Source of the DNA: Tolypothrix campylonemoides VB511288
Lineage (GTDB): Bacteria; Cyanobacteriota; Cyanobacteriia; Cyanobacteriales; Nostocaceae
Direction of reading: 5' to 3'
Length of the DNA: 64,000 bases
NCBI GenBank assembly: GCA_000828075.3
Contig: JXCB02000002.1
Coordinates: 774,649 to 838,648 of the forward strand
The notes beneath the pieces are model-generated. The model was not told the DNA's origin and ran no database searches. It saw only the letters and a program-made list of their open reading frames with translations. Position numbers and translations under genes: made by a program. Of the stretch, positions 17,323 through 26,780 are shown in pieces (position 1 is the first letter of the stretch; each line of letters begins with the position of its first letter).

Positions 17323-19458
17323 ATGCGAGTTTCTTCTGCTGCAATTTTTACTTTAGTGAGTTTAGCGGCTGGCAATGCTAGTCAGCAAGCATTGGCTGCA
17401 CCCTCAGATACTCCTGAGCAAGCTGAAAAACATAATAACTTAGTGGTGCCGGTGACTGAAGAAACACCTGCACAGATAGAAGGGATTGCAAACCCGGAAA
17501 CAGTAGTTATTGGACAATTTTCGCAAAAATCGGGGAATGTGCAAAGTGGTGGTAGTCAGAATTCAGTTGTGATAGCTCCCCAAAAAGACAAACAGACACC
17601 GGAACAAGGAACAGCACAAGAAGTAGGACAAGAAGTAGGGAGAGAAATTACTTTTCCATCTTCTTCATCTTCCCCATCGTCTCCATCTTCTCCATCTTCC
17701 CCATCCTCCCCTCCAGCTACAAACAGTGATTTAGTAGTCTCTGCTACAGGAGTGCAGATAGTAGGAGCCAATGAAGAATTGCAGCAGATTATTCGCAGTG
17801 TGATCAAAACTCAGGCTGGTGGAGAAACAAGTCAAACTCAGGTACAGAAAGATGTTACAGCAATTTTGCAGACAGGTTTATTTACGAATGCTCGTGTGAA
17901 TAGCCAATCTACACCAACAGGCTTAAGTGTAGAGTACCAAGTAGAACCAGTGATTGTGCGTTCTCTACAACTTTCCGGGGCTAATGCGCTGACGTATCAA
18001 GTCGCTAGGGAACGCCTTGAACCTCAAATAGGAAAAGTCATCAGCCCGAATGGTCTCAAGGAAGCAGTACAACAAATTAATAAATGGTACGCTGACAATG
18101 GTTATAAAGTTGCACGGGTGATATCAATCCAACCCAGCCGTGAAGGAATCCTGACTTTAAATGTTGCTGAAGGTGTCGTCAACGATATCAAGTTTCGTTT
18201 TGTTAATGACGAAGGCAAGCCAGTTGATGACAAAGGTAAGCCAGTCGCAGGACGCACCAAAACAGATTTCTTGCAGCAGCAACTAAAGCTGAAACCAGGA
18301 CAAGTTTATCAAGAAAATTTGATTAAACAAGACTTACAGCAACTGTATAAAACTGGTTTATTTCAGAATGTTAATGTTGCTTTTGAAGGAGATGCAACAA
18401 AACTGGATGTGATTTACGAACTCAAGGAGATAGGAGCGCGTTCTATCAATTTAGGTGGTAATTATAGCGCCGATCAGGGAATAGTCGGTACGTTAAATTA
18501 TCGAGACCAAAATGTCGGCGGGGTTAACGATACTTTCGGTGTCAATCTTGAAGTGGGTGCTCGTGACTTTCAATTTGATTCCAAGTTTACCAGTCCTTAC
18601 CGAGAAACCAATCCAGACAGCTTTGGCTATAGTGTGAATGCTTTCCGCAAGCGGGGACTTTCTGACAGTTTGGATGGAGATGTCAAGCTGGCAAATGGCG
18701 ACAGAGTGCGCGAAGGTCGAGTTGGGGGAAGTTTTAGCTTTGAGCGACCAATTGACGGTTGGGATACTTCCTTAGGACTCAACTATACCCGTGTCAGCCT
18801 TCGCGATCGCGACGGGAAAGTTACCCCAACCGATGAAAAGGGGAACCCCCTGTCTTTTAGTGGTACGGGTATTGATGACTTGACGACTGTATCCTTAAGC
18901 GCCATCAAAGACCAACGGGATAATCCCTTGAATCCAACTCAAGGTTCTGTTCTCAAACTCAGTACAGAACAGTCGATTCCTATTGGTGAGGGAAACATTT
19001 CCATGAATCGCATCAAGGCAAACTACAGCCAGTTTATGCCTGTGAAGTTATTTGAGTCTAAAAACCCGCAAGTCTTTGCCTTGAATCTCCAAGCTGGTAC
19101 AGTCTTGGGTGATTTACCACCTTATGAAAGTTTTAATTTGGGCGGTCCCAATTCGATACGCGGTTACGATGGCGGTGATGTTGGTAGTGGTCGTACTTAT
19201 GTATTGGCTTCCGCAGAATATCGCTTCCCAATCATCCAGGCATTAGGAGGTGTATTCTTTGCTGATTTTGGCTCAGATTTGGGTTCTGGTGAAACTGTCT
19301 TAGGAAACCCTGCGGGAGTTCGTGGTAAACCTGGTACTGGTTTTGGTTATGGGGCGGGCGTGCGCTTTGACTCACCCTTGGGCTTGATTCGGGCTGACTT
19401 TGGACTGAATGACCAAGGAGAAAGCCGTCTGCATTTTGGTATCGGTCAACGCTTCTAA
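17323..19458 (+). CDS. Omp85/BamA family outer-membrane protein
   Basis: 711 aa. A signal peptide (about 1-26, ending QALAA) is followed by a disordered segment with a Ser/Pro tract near residues 108-125. Three POTRA-like domains follow (about 130-375: e.g. VQIVGANEELQQII, VRSLQLSGANALTYQVARE, QQQLKLKPGQVYQENLIKQD). A C-terminal beta-barrel carries the lid-loop motif NSIRGYDGG and ends in a terminal Phe (HFGIGQRF). It inserts or translocates outer-membrane proteins, in the role of BamA or chloroplast Toc75. Heterocystous cyanobacteria carry several paralogues; which one this is cannot be told. No periplasmic partner genes are adjacent. Confidence 0.9.
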   Translation: MRVSSAAIFTLVSLAAGNASQQALAAPSDTPEQAEKHNNLVVPVTEETPAQIEGIANPETVVIGQFSQKSGNVQSGGSQNSVVIAPQKDKQTPEQGTAQEVGQEVGREITFPSSSSSPSSPSSPSSPSSPPATNSDLVVSATGVQIVGANEELQQIIRSVIKTQAGGETSQTQVQKDVTAILQTGLFTNARVNSQSTPTGLSVEYQVEPVIVRSLQLSGANALTYQVARERLEPQIGKVISPNGLKEAVQQINKWYADNGYKVARVISIQPSREGILTLNVAEGVVNDIKFRFVNDEGKPVDDKGKPVAGRTKTDFLQQQLKLKPGQVYQENLIKQDLQQLYKTGLFQNVNVAFEGDATKLDVIYELKEIGARSINLGGNYSADQGIVGTLNYRDQNVGGVNDTFGVNLEVGARDFQFDSKFTSPYRETNPDSFGYSVNAFRKRGLSDSLDGDVKLANGDRVREGRVGGSFSFERPIDGWDTSLGLNYTRVSLRDRDGKVTPTDEKGNPLSFSGTGIDDLTTVSLSAIKDQRDNPLNPTQGSVLKLSTEQSIPIGEGNISMNRIKANYSQFMPVKLFESKNPQVFALNLQAGTVLGDLPPYESFNLGGPNSIRGYDGGDVGSGRTYVLASAEYRFPIIQALGGVFFADFGSDLGSGETVLGNPAGVRGKPGTGFGYGAGVRFDSPLGLIRADFGLNDQGESRLHFGIGQRF

Positions 19459-19695
19459 AAATGCAGAATGTCGAGTCGAGAGTGCTGAGTATATTATGGA
19501 GAAGAAAAAGTTTGGAACAGTCGTCTGTGGAGTGAGGTCATTGAAGAATGCTGAGTCATGAACTAGATTTGATATCGCTTAGGATTCAAGTTAGACTCAA
19601 AACTCAAGACTGGAGCTTTGCTTTGTTTCACTGTTGAGTTTATGACGCAGTAGTCATTATAGTTACTCAGCACTTCAATACTCAGGACTGCCTAT

Positions 19696-21363
19696 ATGTT
19701 AGCTGGTAAAACTTTGCAGGGTGGCAAATATACCTTAGACCAGGAAATAGGTCGAGGTGGCTTTGGTATTACGTTCAAAGCAACTCACCACTTCTTGAAT
19801 CATATAGTGGTGATTAAAACTCTCAATGAAAAGCTGCGCCAGCATCCTGATTTTGTCAAGTTTGAGCGCCAATTCCAGGATGAAGCCAGACGATTGGCAA
19901 CTTGTATCCACCCAAATATTGTCCGGGTGAGCGACTTTTTTGTTGAAGATGGGTTGCCCTACATGGTAATGGAATATATCCCTGGTGAAACTTTGGCAGA
20001 AGCATTTGTCTTACCAGGGATGCCTTTATCAGAAGTGACAGCAATTCATTACATCCGCCAAATTGGTGCTGCTTTGCAGGTGGTGCATCAAAATGGATTG
20101 CTGCACCGGGATGTGAAACCAGACAACATCATCCTCCGCCAAGGAACTCAACAAGTGGTGCTGATTGATTTTGGCATTGCACGCGAATTTAATAATGGGG
20201 TCAGACAAACTCACACAGGTATTGTTTCTGAGGGCTATTCCCCAATGGAGCAGTATTTGTCACAAGCAACCCGCACTCCTGCAACTGATGTTTATGGTTT
20301 GGCTGCAACACTTTATGCACTGTTGACAGCACAAGTACCGATGCCAGCACTGCTACGCGATCGCGAACAAATGCCTGCTCCTCGCGAGTTACAACCCTAC
20401 TTAAGTGCTGCTGTCAATCAAGCCGTCATGCGTGGTATGGCAATTGAAGCTCGCTTTCGTCCACAGACAGTGGCAGAATGGTTGGTGCTGTTACCGGGCA
20501 ATAGAGAAGCTACACAGCAACCAGTATTAACACAAACAGTGCCAACTGTCAATTTATCTGTCGATCCATACCCAGATTTGCCACTGTCTGTGACGGCTGT
20601 GAGCAAAACGTCAACCCCGTCACCTTTGGGGAATGCCAATTTCAACAAAGTTGTCAACAAATTCTCGTCACCTAAAATGTTTATTGCCACGGGTATAGCT
20701 CTTGTGGCTGCTACAGCAGGTTTTGCTGTCACAAGTGTAGTTACCAAAACTCAGCCACGCTCATTTCCACAACCTGTTGTAGAAATGCGTGATGCTAACG
20801 AGCAAACACCTAAAGTAAACATTACACCTTTGCCTTCAACTCAAGAAAGTAACACTACCAAGAAACAAAATAATGCTTCGTCGGCTGTTGATGCACCCAC
20901 CTCCACACGGCGTAGGCGTATCCGTCGTGTTTCAACTGAAGAATCTCCCAGTCGCAAGCTGACAGAAGAATCGCCTCAAACCTACTCTAGAAAATCCCGC
21001 TCTCGCCGATATCAACAAGAACCTCAAGAAGCTTCCCCTTCGCCTAGCAGTGATTCCTCGTCGCGATTAGTGGAACGACTCCGGGCAATTCGGGAATCTC
21101 GCAGAACTTCCTCTTCACCATCTTCAGTAAATAACTCACCGTCTTCTCGTGGCGCTTCTGAGTCGTCGCCTTCACCCAGCCAATCGAATAATTCTCCTGT
21201 TGTTGTACCAGCACAACCATCTACTGCGGAATCAAAGCAGTCTGATTCTCCTGGTGTAGTCGTTCCTACAGTAGAACAACAAGTCAAGCAAAATTCATCA
21301 TCCGCTGAAACTCCAACCCAGTTGCAAGATGATATGCAAAACCCACAAACTAATAATAATTAG
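19696..21363 (+). CDS. Membrane-anchored serine/threonine protein kinase
   Basis: 555 aa. The Hanks-type kinase domain (1-268) has the glycine loop [11 protein letters not shown], Lys41 in [14 protein letters not shown] with catalytic Asp139 and DFG (Asp158), and an activation segment with [10 protein letters not shown] typical of cyanobacterial Pkn kinases. A single membrane helix (about 328-349, [20 protein letters not shown]) separates it from a ~200-residue Ser/Arg/Pro-rich periplasmic tail without recognisable sensor domains. All catalytic residues are present, so it should be active. Substrates are unknown. It is alone after Omp85 with a 237-bp gap. Confidence 0.9.
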   Translation: MLAGKTLQGGKYTLDQEIGRGGFGITFKATHHFLNHIVVIKTLNEKLRQHPDFVKFERQFQDEARRLATCIHPNIVRVSDFFVEDGLPYMVMEYIPGETLAEAFVLPGMPLSEVTAIHYIRQIGAALQVVHQNGLLHRDVKPDNIILRQGTQQVVLIDFGIAREFNNGVRQTHTGIVSEGYSPMEQYLSQATRTPATDVYGLAATLYALLTAQVPMPALLRDREQMPAPRELQPYLSAAVNQAVMRGMAIEARFRPQTVAEWLVLLPGNREATQQPVLTQTVPTVNLSVDPYPDLPLSVTAVSKTSTPSPLGNANFNKVVNKFSSPKMFIATGIALVAATAGFAVTSVVTKTQPRSFPQPVVEMRDANEQTPKVNITPLPSTQESNTTKKQNNASSAVDAPTSTRRRRIRRVSTEESPSRKLTEESPQTYSRKSRSRRYQQEPQEASPSPSSDSSSRLVERLRAIRESRRTSSSPSSVNNSPSSRGASESSPSPSQSNNSPVVVPAQPSTAESKQSDSPGVVVPTVEQQVKQNSSSAETPTQLQDDMQNPQTNNN

Positions 21364-21451
21364 TTCATAGTTGTACTCATAGTTGATGATCAAAACTGGA
21401 AATTCCAGAGTTTTTTCATTAATAACTATTGACTATTAACTAATTATGTGG

Positions 21452-22429
21452 TTATAAAGTGTGTTCTACTTGATGTAGTAGCGATCGCCAAACCTCGTAC
21501 CCTTCTGTGTTCAGATGCAATCCATCTGTGGTCAATTCTTGGCGCAAGTTACCTTCAAAATCTGTAAATGAATCATAAAGATTCAAAAAATCAGCTCCTT
21601 CTTGTCTCCCGATCAGGGCGAGTTGATCATTAAGATGACGAATACGGGTATTTGGGATTGCGGACAAACCAGTTGGCAGAATCGATTGAATAAAAATCAT
21701 GGTTTTTGGGTGAGTTTGTCGCAACTTGCGAACAATCTGGCGGTAATTGCCTAAAATGATTTCGTCTGTCGTACCTTTCCGCAAGTCGTTAATTCCAACC
21801 ATGATATAAATGACATCTGGTTTGGTTTCACTAAGAACAGACAACCTTTTTAAAATACCATTGGAAGTCTCTCCAGAAATTCCTTGATTGAGCCACAATC
21901 TACCTACAGGCAATTTTTCTCTAGGAAACCATAAACTTAAAGAATCACCCACTAAGATTCCCAAACGATTGTCACCTTGACTTTGAGCCATTGCTTTGGC
22001 TTCCATAGCCAATAAGTTTTTCCAATCCTCATATGTCAGTTGAGTGTTCTTCGTAGATATCAACGATGACTTTATGGTATCTTCTGGTAAGCTTGGATAG
22101 ATCTGACCCGCTTTCAGTGCCGCTAACCTTTCGTAATAAAGTTGCTTTCCAGATGTAATTCGCCGAGGAACGAGTTGAGTTTTTGAACTAAGCTGCGATT
22201 CTACTGGCTTTGGCAACCAAGAGTCACTAAATTCCGCTTGAAAATTTTCTCCACTAGAAAATATTTTTCCATTGGTATTTGGCTTTAAATCATCTTTTAA
22301 ATTCCAAATGACTCCGCTATTTCCTAAGTTGACATTAGGCAGATTAACATTAGGCAGATGTGGAAGAGCTGATGTTGGTATTACCAATCCTGTTAACAAG
22401 CCTGATGCCAACAGATAAAGGTCCCTCAT
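21452..22429 (-). CDS. Secreted SGNH/GDSL hydrolase
   Basis: 325 aa. ATG 22429 is preferred over 22474 because it starts a signal peptide (MRDLYLLASGLLTGLVIPTSA) and has AGGAG ten bases upstream. SGNH blocks are in order: GDSL in LVGDSLSLWF, Gly in NQGISGETSNG, IMVGINDL (G-x-N-D) and TDGLHLNTEGY with catalytic Asp/His. An N-terminal linker of ~110 residues precedes the hydrolase and includes two short repeats LPNVNLPNVNLG. It probably cleaves an ester in the periplasm or outside; the substrate is unknown. It is convergent with the kinase gene. Confidence 0.88.
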   Translation of the reverse strand: MRDLYLLASGLLTGLVIPTSALPHLPNVNLPNVNLGNSGVIWNLKDDLKPNTNGKIFSSGENFQAEFSDSWLPKPVESQLSSKTQLVPRRITSGKQLYYERLAALKAGQIYPSLPEDTIKSSLISTKNTQLTYEDWKNLLAMEAKAMAQSQGDNRLGILVGDSLSLWFPREKLPVGRLWLNQGISGETSNGILKRLSVLSETKPDVIYIMVGINDLRKGTTDEIILGNYRQIVRKLRQTHPKTMIFIQSILPTGLSAIPNTRIRHLNDQLALIGRQEGADFLNLYDSFTDFEGNLRQELTTDGLHLNTEGYEVWRSLLHQVEHTL

Positions 22430-23034
22430 CTTGATATCTCTCCTCGACGTACTGCTTTTTTCTATTGACAGCATTAATTAGTTGAATTCAGGAAAAATTT
22501 TAAATAGTTATCTCATTATTTTTATTTATGTATCTATTTCTGTAAAGCTTGGCGACATGGCATTTATAATCTCTTCAAGGTTTTTGCATATTGCTTATAG
22601 CAAATTTCATTACACCTCTTGCCTAAGTAGATTCCATCTGTGTTCATCTGTGGTTAATTATTCTTTTTTTTGACTTTTGCAAAAAGTTTATTGTTGTCAA
22701 AAACTACTCGCGTCACCTCATATCGGTACGGCATCCAGCAAGCAGGTTGTTATGTATGAATCTATACGGGATTAGGTTTGTCGTCAGGGCGATGGCGCTT
22801 TTCGCCCGCTGAGTTCTATCGCCTTCTCCTGGGGGAGACGCTACGCGTTGGCGCAACCTGTCTGCAGGGCTTAAGTCCCGCTAACGCTACACATTGGCTG
22901 CGCCTGGGGTTTGCACTTACGCGATCGCCAGTGCGTGCCGTCAAAGAATTCGTAATTAAGGAGCAAACTACGAATTACTAATTCGTAATTCGTAATTATT
23001 CGCTCAAGCATAGCAAAGCAAAACCTGTGATACT
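22430..23034. other. Repeat-rich intergenic region, 0.6 kb
   Basis: No believable gene. It contains the 'TCTGTGTTCATCTGTGGTTA' type fragment (near 22640), a block at 22785-22925 with GGGGGAGACGCTACGCGTTGG and CTTAAGTCCCGCTAACGC that resembles a dispersed Nostocales repeat, and at 22950-23000 several copies of AATTCGTAATT in both orientations. The open frame at 22778 lies wholly in this repeat. Confidence 0.55.
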
Positions 23035-23940
23035 TCAGGAATCTTCAAACCGATAACGACTACCGATAATATAATCCTCATTAATTTCAAACGAAATCCA
23101 TTGGCGTTGTAAGATTTCTGCAACAAAACCCGTTGTGTTGGAACCTGCGAATGGATCTAAAACAATATCACCTTCATCAGTCAAAAATTTGATGAAGAAT
23201 TCAGCAAAACCTTGAGGAAAACGTGCAGGGTGTGGTTTCATTCCTGCAGCTTTACAGCGACGCAAGTAAGCACTATTAGATTCAGTATTGGCAATTTCTA
23301 GTAAATTTGGTGGAATAGCGCCTTTATTATCCTTTTGAAATTTCTCAGAAATATCGTGACCACTAGGACGTATTTTTGCTTTATAGCCATTTTTAAGTAA
23401 TTGCTTCATACTTTGGCTGTAAGGCTTTAAAACTTTTCTATTGTCGGCTTTGGGGTGAGGCGTTTTAGACAACCACCAAACCACATTTACTGAATCTTTA
23501 ACACGAATCCGCCTAATTGTAACCCATTCAGCAGGTGTTGGCAGTCGTGCTGGATTATAGTGATAAAATTCTTGAGCCAGATAAAAGCCGACTTCCTTAC
23601 ACAACCTCACTAAAAGCTCATATTGGTAGATACTTCGTACTGGATGACCAGGAAGATAAGCTCCACCTAAATCTAAAATAAACGAGCCATTTTCTGCTAG
23701 AACTCTTTTAAATTCATAAGCAAAAGGGAGAAACCATTCTATATATTTTTCTGCACTTTGGTTGCCGTATTCTTTTTGGCGTGTGAGTGCAAATGGAGGT
23801 GAAGTGATGATTAAATTAATGCTGTTGTCTTGGACAAATTGAAGTAATTTGAGGCTATCACCTAAATATACAGAGCCGTTTTTTTGAGAATAGTAAGGCG
23901 TAAAATCTAGTATTTTTTTTTGTGTTTGTTGTTCTATCAA
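23035..23940 (-). CDS. DNA (cytosine-N4-type) methyltransferase, beta class
   Basis: 301 aa. The catalytic motif IV LIITSPPFAL is near residue 44-53, and AdoMet motif I DPFAGSNTTG lies near the C-terminus, so the motif order is IV then I, the beta class. S-P-P-F favours N4-cytosine over N6-adenine as target. There is no endonuclease or specificity gene next to it, so it looks like a solitary methyltransferase; cyanobacteria keep several of these. The target site cannot be read from the sequence. Upstream lie antitoxin-like genes on the same strand. Confidence 0.85.
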   Translation of the reverse strand: MIEQQTQKKILDFTPYYSQKNGSVYLGDSLKLLQFVQDNSINLIITSPPFALTRQKEYGNQSAEKYIEWFLPFAYEFKRVLAENGSFILDLGGAYLPGHPVRSIYQYELLVRLCKEVGFYLAQEFYHYNPARLPTPAEWVTIRRIRVKDSVNVVWWLSKTPHPKADNRKVLKPYSQSMKQLLKNGYKAKIRPSGHDISEKFQKDNKGAIPPNLLEIANTESNSAYLRRCKAAGMKPHPARFPQGFAEFFIKFLTDEGDIVLDPFAGSNTTGFVAEILQRQWISFEINEDYIIGSRYRFEDS

Positions 23941-23997
23941 AACTTATAACTAGGTGACAATTTAATTATAAAAATAACAGCGTTATGTCAGTGGACA

Positions 23998-24204
23998 TTA
24001 AATAGGTTCTCCATCTTCAAGAGTATATAAGTCTGGTTCATGATATAGAAAATCAAATGCTTTACCATACTGTGCAAGTTGCATTAAGTCCTGGGTTGAT
24101 GAATATGAGCTATCAAAAAATAGCTTTTCTTCTAACAGAGAGCGTTCTTCTTCCGAAAGAGATAAGATAACTTTTACCAGTGATTCAACAAGTTTAGTAT
24201 TCAT
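23998..24204 (-). CDS. Small antitoxin-like protein, cyanobacterial
   Basis: 68 aa from ATG 24204. It starts NTKLVESLVKVILSLSEEER and then SLLEEKLFF, a helical opening common to small cyanobacterial proteins annotated as antitoxin-like and often found before PIN or RelE-type toxins. It ends LYTLEDGEPI. No toxin gene follows; the next gene is the methyltransferase, 57 bp on. It may be an orphan. The family function is uncertain. Confidence 0.5.
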   Translation of the reverse strand: MNTKLVESLVKVILSLSEEERSLLEEKLFFDSSYSSTQDLMQLAQYGKAFDFLYHEPDLYTLEDGEPI

Positions 24205-24237
24205 ATTCAGTGTCAAATATTTTGTTTGCCACATCAA

Positions 24238-24448
<211 letters not shown>

Positions 24449-24581
24449 TGTTCTGATCACTTACAACATAGGCTTATTGTAGGCGATCGCTCAAAACTCC
24501 TGCAGTTGAATGTTAGTTCTTTTGTAGAAAAAGTTTATCGCTTTTTCACAGCTTATTGTCTCATAAGCTTGGTTTGAAAAC

Positions 24582-25142
24582 ATGAAAATACCCAGGATAT
24601 ACCGAATCAATACTAAACGCTGTATTCTCAGATGCATTTCTGAGCAAGATATTCCATATGTTTTCTCGGCTACAGGGTTTGAGGGATTTAACGATGGGAT
24701 GCTTTGGGAACCACCACAAGCAATCGAAGAACTGAAAGAACCTTTTATAAAAAGTCTTCAAGCTTGGGATGCTGGTTTAGCTTATACATTTACCATTGAA
24801 TCCGCAAACACCACTGCATTCCTTGGCAGAATTTCCATTAGAAAAGACAAAGCACAAGGCGTTTGGAATATTGGTTTTTGGACACACCCAAAACATCAAC
24901 GTCAAGGTTACATGACAGAGGCGGCTAAAGCAATTATTGAATTTGGCTTCACGGTTTTAGATGCTGATCGTATTGAAGCTTGCCATGCTTTATGGAATAC
25001 CGGTAGCGAGAAAGTGTTAACCAGGATTGGAATGAAGTTCGTTTGCTATATCCCGCAGGGTTTTCAGAAGCATGGCAAGTGGGTGGAGGAAAATCTATTG
25101 GCGATTGAAAGAGAAGATTGGAAGAGTTCAAAGGAAATTTAA
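24582..25142 (+). CDS. GNAT family N-acetyltransferase (RimJ/RimL-like)
   Basis: 186 aa. The opening ..NTKRCILRCISEQDIPYVF is the RimJ/RimL beta1-alpha1 region; WNIGFWTHPKHQRQGYMTEA has the Q-x-x-G-x-x/A acetyl-CoA loop; IEACHALWNTGSEKVLTRIG is the N-x-x-S-x-x-x-L helix. Such enzymes acetylate protein N-termini or small amines; the substrate is unknown. It stands alone, followed by the IS4 element 38 bp later. Confidence 0.8.
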   Translation: MKIPRIYRINTKRCILRCISEQDIPYVFSATGFEGFNDGMLWEPPQAIEELKEPFIKSLQAWDAGLAYTFTIESANTTAFLGRISIRKDKAQGVWNIGFWTHPKHQRQGYMTEAAKAIIEFGFTVLDADRIEACHALWNTGSEKVLTRIGMKFVCYIPQGFQKHGKWVEENLLAIEREDWKSSKEI

Positions 25143-25179
25143 AGCTAATCTTTAATTAGATAATACGGGCGGGCAAGAT

Positions 25180-26598
25180 GCCATTGGTGTCAAGTTAAGA
25201 AAAATGGATTTGTGTCAAGAGTGGGAAACTCAATGGTAAAACTCAACACAGTGGTGTTGATACTAATCATGAGTAAACCCCGCAAAAAACAAGGAAATCC
25301 AGATTTTCGGCATCGAGTCAGCGTACCTGCCCCATCAAGCCAAGAGATAGAATCGAGGCTGTTTGAATTAATCACTCCAGGGACATTTGCCAATCTCAAA
25401 GGGGTAAAAGACAAAGAGCGTAGCTTGCGCGATCGTGTACTAACCCTACCAGTGATGGCAGCAATAGTATTGAGTCTAGTGTATCGACAAATACAGCATT
25501 TAACAGATGTGCTGCGCTGCTTGGAAGTAGAAGGGCTGATGTGGGTTGAGGCAATGCAGGTGAGTCGGCAAGCTTTATCTCAACGCCTTGGGAGTATGCC
25601 CGCTCAGTTGTTTATCAAGCTGTTTGAGCAAGTAATAGAGCGTTTAACAGCCAAGAAAAACAAGATTGAAATTGCACCAATGTGGGCATCTGTAGCATCA
25701 TCATTTAGTGCAGTATGGATTGCAGATGCATCGACATTGGAAGCAGTCAAAAAACATTTGGGGCAACTTCAACAAAAAACAGGTGCAGTATTAGGGGGTA
25801 AGATGCTGATGGTAGTGGAAGCATTTAGCCATCGCCCAGTTGCAGCGTTTTTCGATGCCGACGCAAAACGCAATGAAACCAAGTGGTGGTCGGCACTACT
25901 AGAGCGCTTGCCAGTGGGTGGTTTACTCATAACAGATATGGGCTTCTACGGATTTGAGTGGTTTGATACCCTAACTGAGCAAGGAAAATATGTCTTAACT
26001 AGACAAAAAGCCAAGGTGCGCTATCAAGTAGTGCGCCGCCTTTCGAGTGGTTCTCACTATAAAGACGAAATTATTCAAATGGGACTTCACCATACTGATC
26101 CATGTCGCTACCCGATGCGACAAGTCTCTGTATTATGGGGTCAAACTTGGTATCATTACTTAACTAATGTTCTTGACCCACAACAACTTTCTCCACAGCA
26201 AGTTTGTGATTTGTATCGCCGACGTTGGCAAATCGAAGATGCATTTTTACTGACTAAACGTTTGTTGGGTTTATCTTATCTGTGGGTTGGTGGCACTAAT
26301 GGTGTGCAGATGCAAGTCTATGCTACTTGGATTTTTTACGCAGTACTCAATGATTTGTGTGCCGATGTCGCTGTGGCTTTGCAGCAGCCCTTAGAACGTA
26401 TTTCGCTGGAAATGGTCTTTCGCAGCTTGTATTTTTTCCATCGCGCACGATCGCACAACCCATTATTACAACTCATTCCTTGGTTGGTTGAGCATCATCG
26501 CTCTATGGGCTTGGTAAAAGCCGTTCGTCAACGACACCGACGAACGGCTGCTAGGTCACTTGACATCTGGGCATCGGCCTTAACTTGACACCAATGGC
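25180..26598 (+). mobile_element. IS4-family insertion sequence, 1.42 kb
   Basis: A perfect 20-bp inverted repeat GCCATTGGTGTCAAGTTAAG at 25180-25199 and 26579-26598 encloses one transposase gene. The flanks read GCAAGATG on the left and GCGAGACG on the right, an imperfect possible target duplication. They look like the two halves of a GGGCGGGCGAGACG-type palindromic repeat related to the one at 31880. The element is intact by gene content. Confidence 0.88.
25269..26588 (+). CDS. IS4-family transposase
   Basis: 439 aa counting from ATG 25269 (SKPRKKQGNPDFRH); frames from GTG 25212 or ATG 25233 are also open, so the start is uncertain. DDE residues by pattern: Asp in AVWIADASTLE, Asp in LLITDMGFYGFEW, and the textbook IS4 signature Y-x2-R-x3-E-x6-K in LYRRRWQIEDAFLLTK. 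The C-terminus overlaps the right inverted repeat. A DNA hairpin AGCCGTTCGTC/GACGAACGGCT lies inside the 3' coding end (26519-26549). Confidence 0.9.
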   Translation: MSKPRKKQGNPDFRHRVSVPAPSSQEIESRLFELITPGTFANLKGVKDKERSLRDRVLTLPVMAAIVLSLVYRQIQHLTDVLRCLEVEGLMWVEAMQVSRQALSQRLGSMPAQLFIKLFEQVIERLTAKKNKIEIAPMWASVASSFSAVWIADASTLEAVKKHLGQLQQKTGAVLGGKMLMVVEAFSHRPVAAFFDADAKRNETKWWSALLERLPVGGLLITDMGFYGFEWFDTLTEQGKYVLTRQKAKVRYQVVRRLSSGSHYKDEIIQMGLHHTDPCRYPMRQVSVLWGQTWYHYLTNVLDPQQLSPQQVCDLYRRRWQIEDAFLLTKRLLGLSYLWVGGTNGVQMQVYATWIFYAVLNDLCADVAVALQQPLERISLEMVFRSLYFFHRARSHNPLLQLIPWLVEHHRSMGLVKAVRQRHRRTAARSLDIWASALT

Positions 26599-26612
26599 GA
26601 GACGTCCGTCCC

Positions 26613-26710
26613 ACAAGAAAAGTCTCACAAGAAAAGTCTCACAAGAAAAGTCTTACAAGAAAAGTTCCACAAGAAAAGTTCCACAAGAAAAGTCTTACAA
26701 GAAAAGTAGT
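26613..26710. repeat. 14-bp tandem repeat, seven copies
   Basis: Seven units of ACAAGAAAAGTCTC with small variation (TCTT, TTCC, TAGT at the end) lie directly between the IS4 element and the psaB terminator. The period is exactly 14 and there is no palindrome in the unit. Confidence 0.9.
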
Positions 26711-26714
26711 GTGA

Positions 26715-26742
26715 CAAAAAACCCCCCACCTTTCGGCAGGGG
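26715..26742 (-). terminator. Rho-independent terminator of psaAB
   Basis: On the minus strand CCCCTGCC, loop GAAA, then GGTGGGGG followed by GTTTTTTG: an 8-bp stem with two G-U pairs, a stable GNRA tetraloop and a U-tract, 39 bp after the psaB stop codon. Confidence 0.88.
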
Positions 26743-26780
26743 ATTTTAATTACTTACCTACTAAACTACTCGCAGTCAGA

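Noticed and set aside
20418-21287. Acidic, Thr/Glu-rich minus-strand frames under the kinase tail
   Set aside because: They are the complement of the Ser/Pro-rich coding sequence of the kinase and are not genes.
22778-22981. 67-codon open frame between the hydrolase and methyltransferase genes
   Set aside because: It falls in a dispersed repeat block and has no protein-like features.
26613-26710. Tandem array considered as a CRISPR
   Set aside because: The unit is 14 bp with no spacers and no cas genes nearby; it is a simple tandem repeat.
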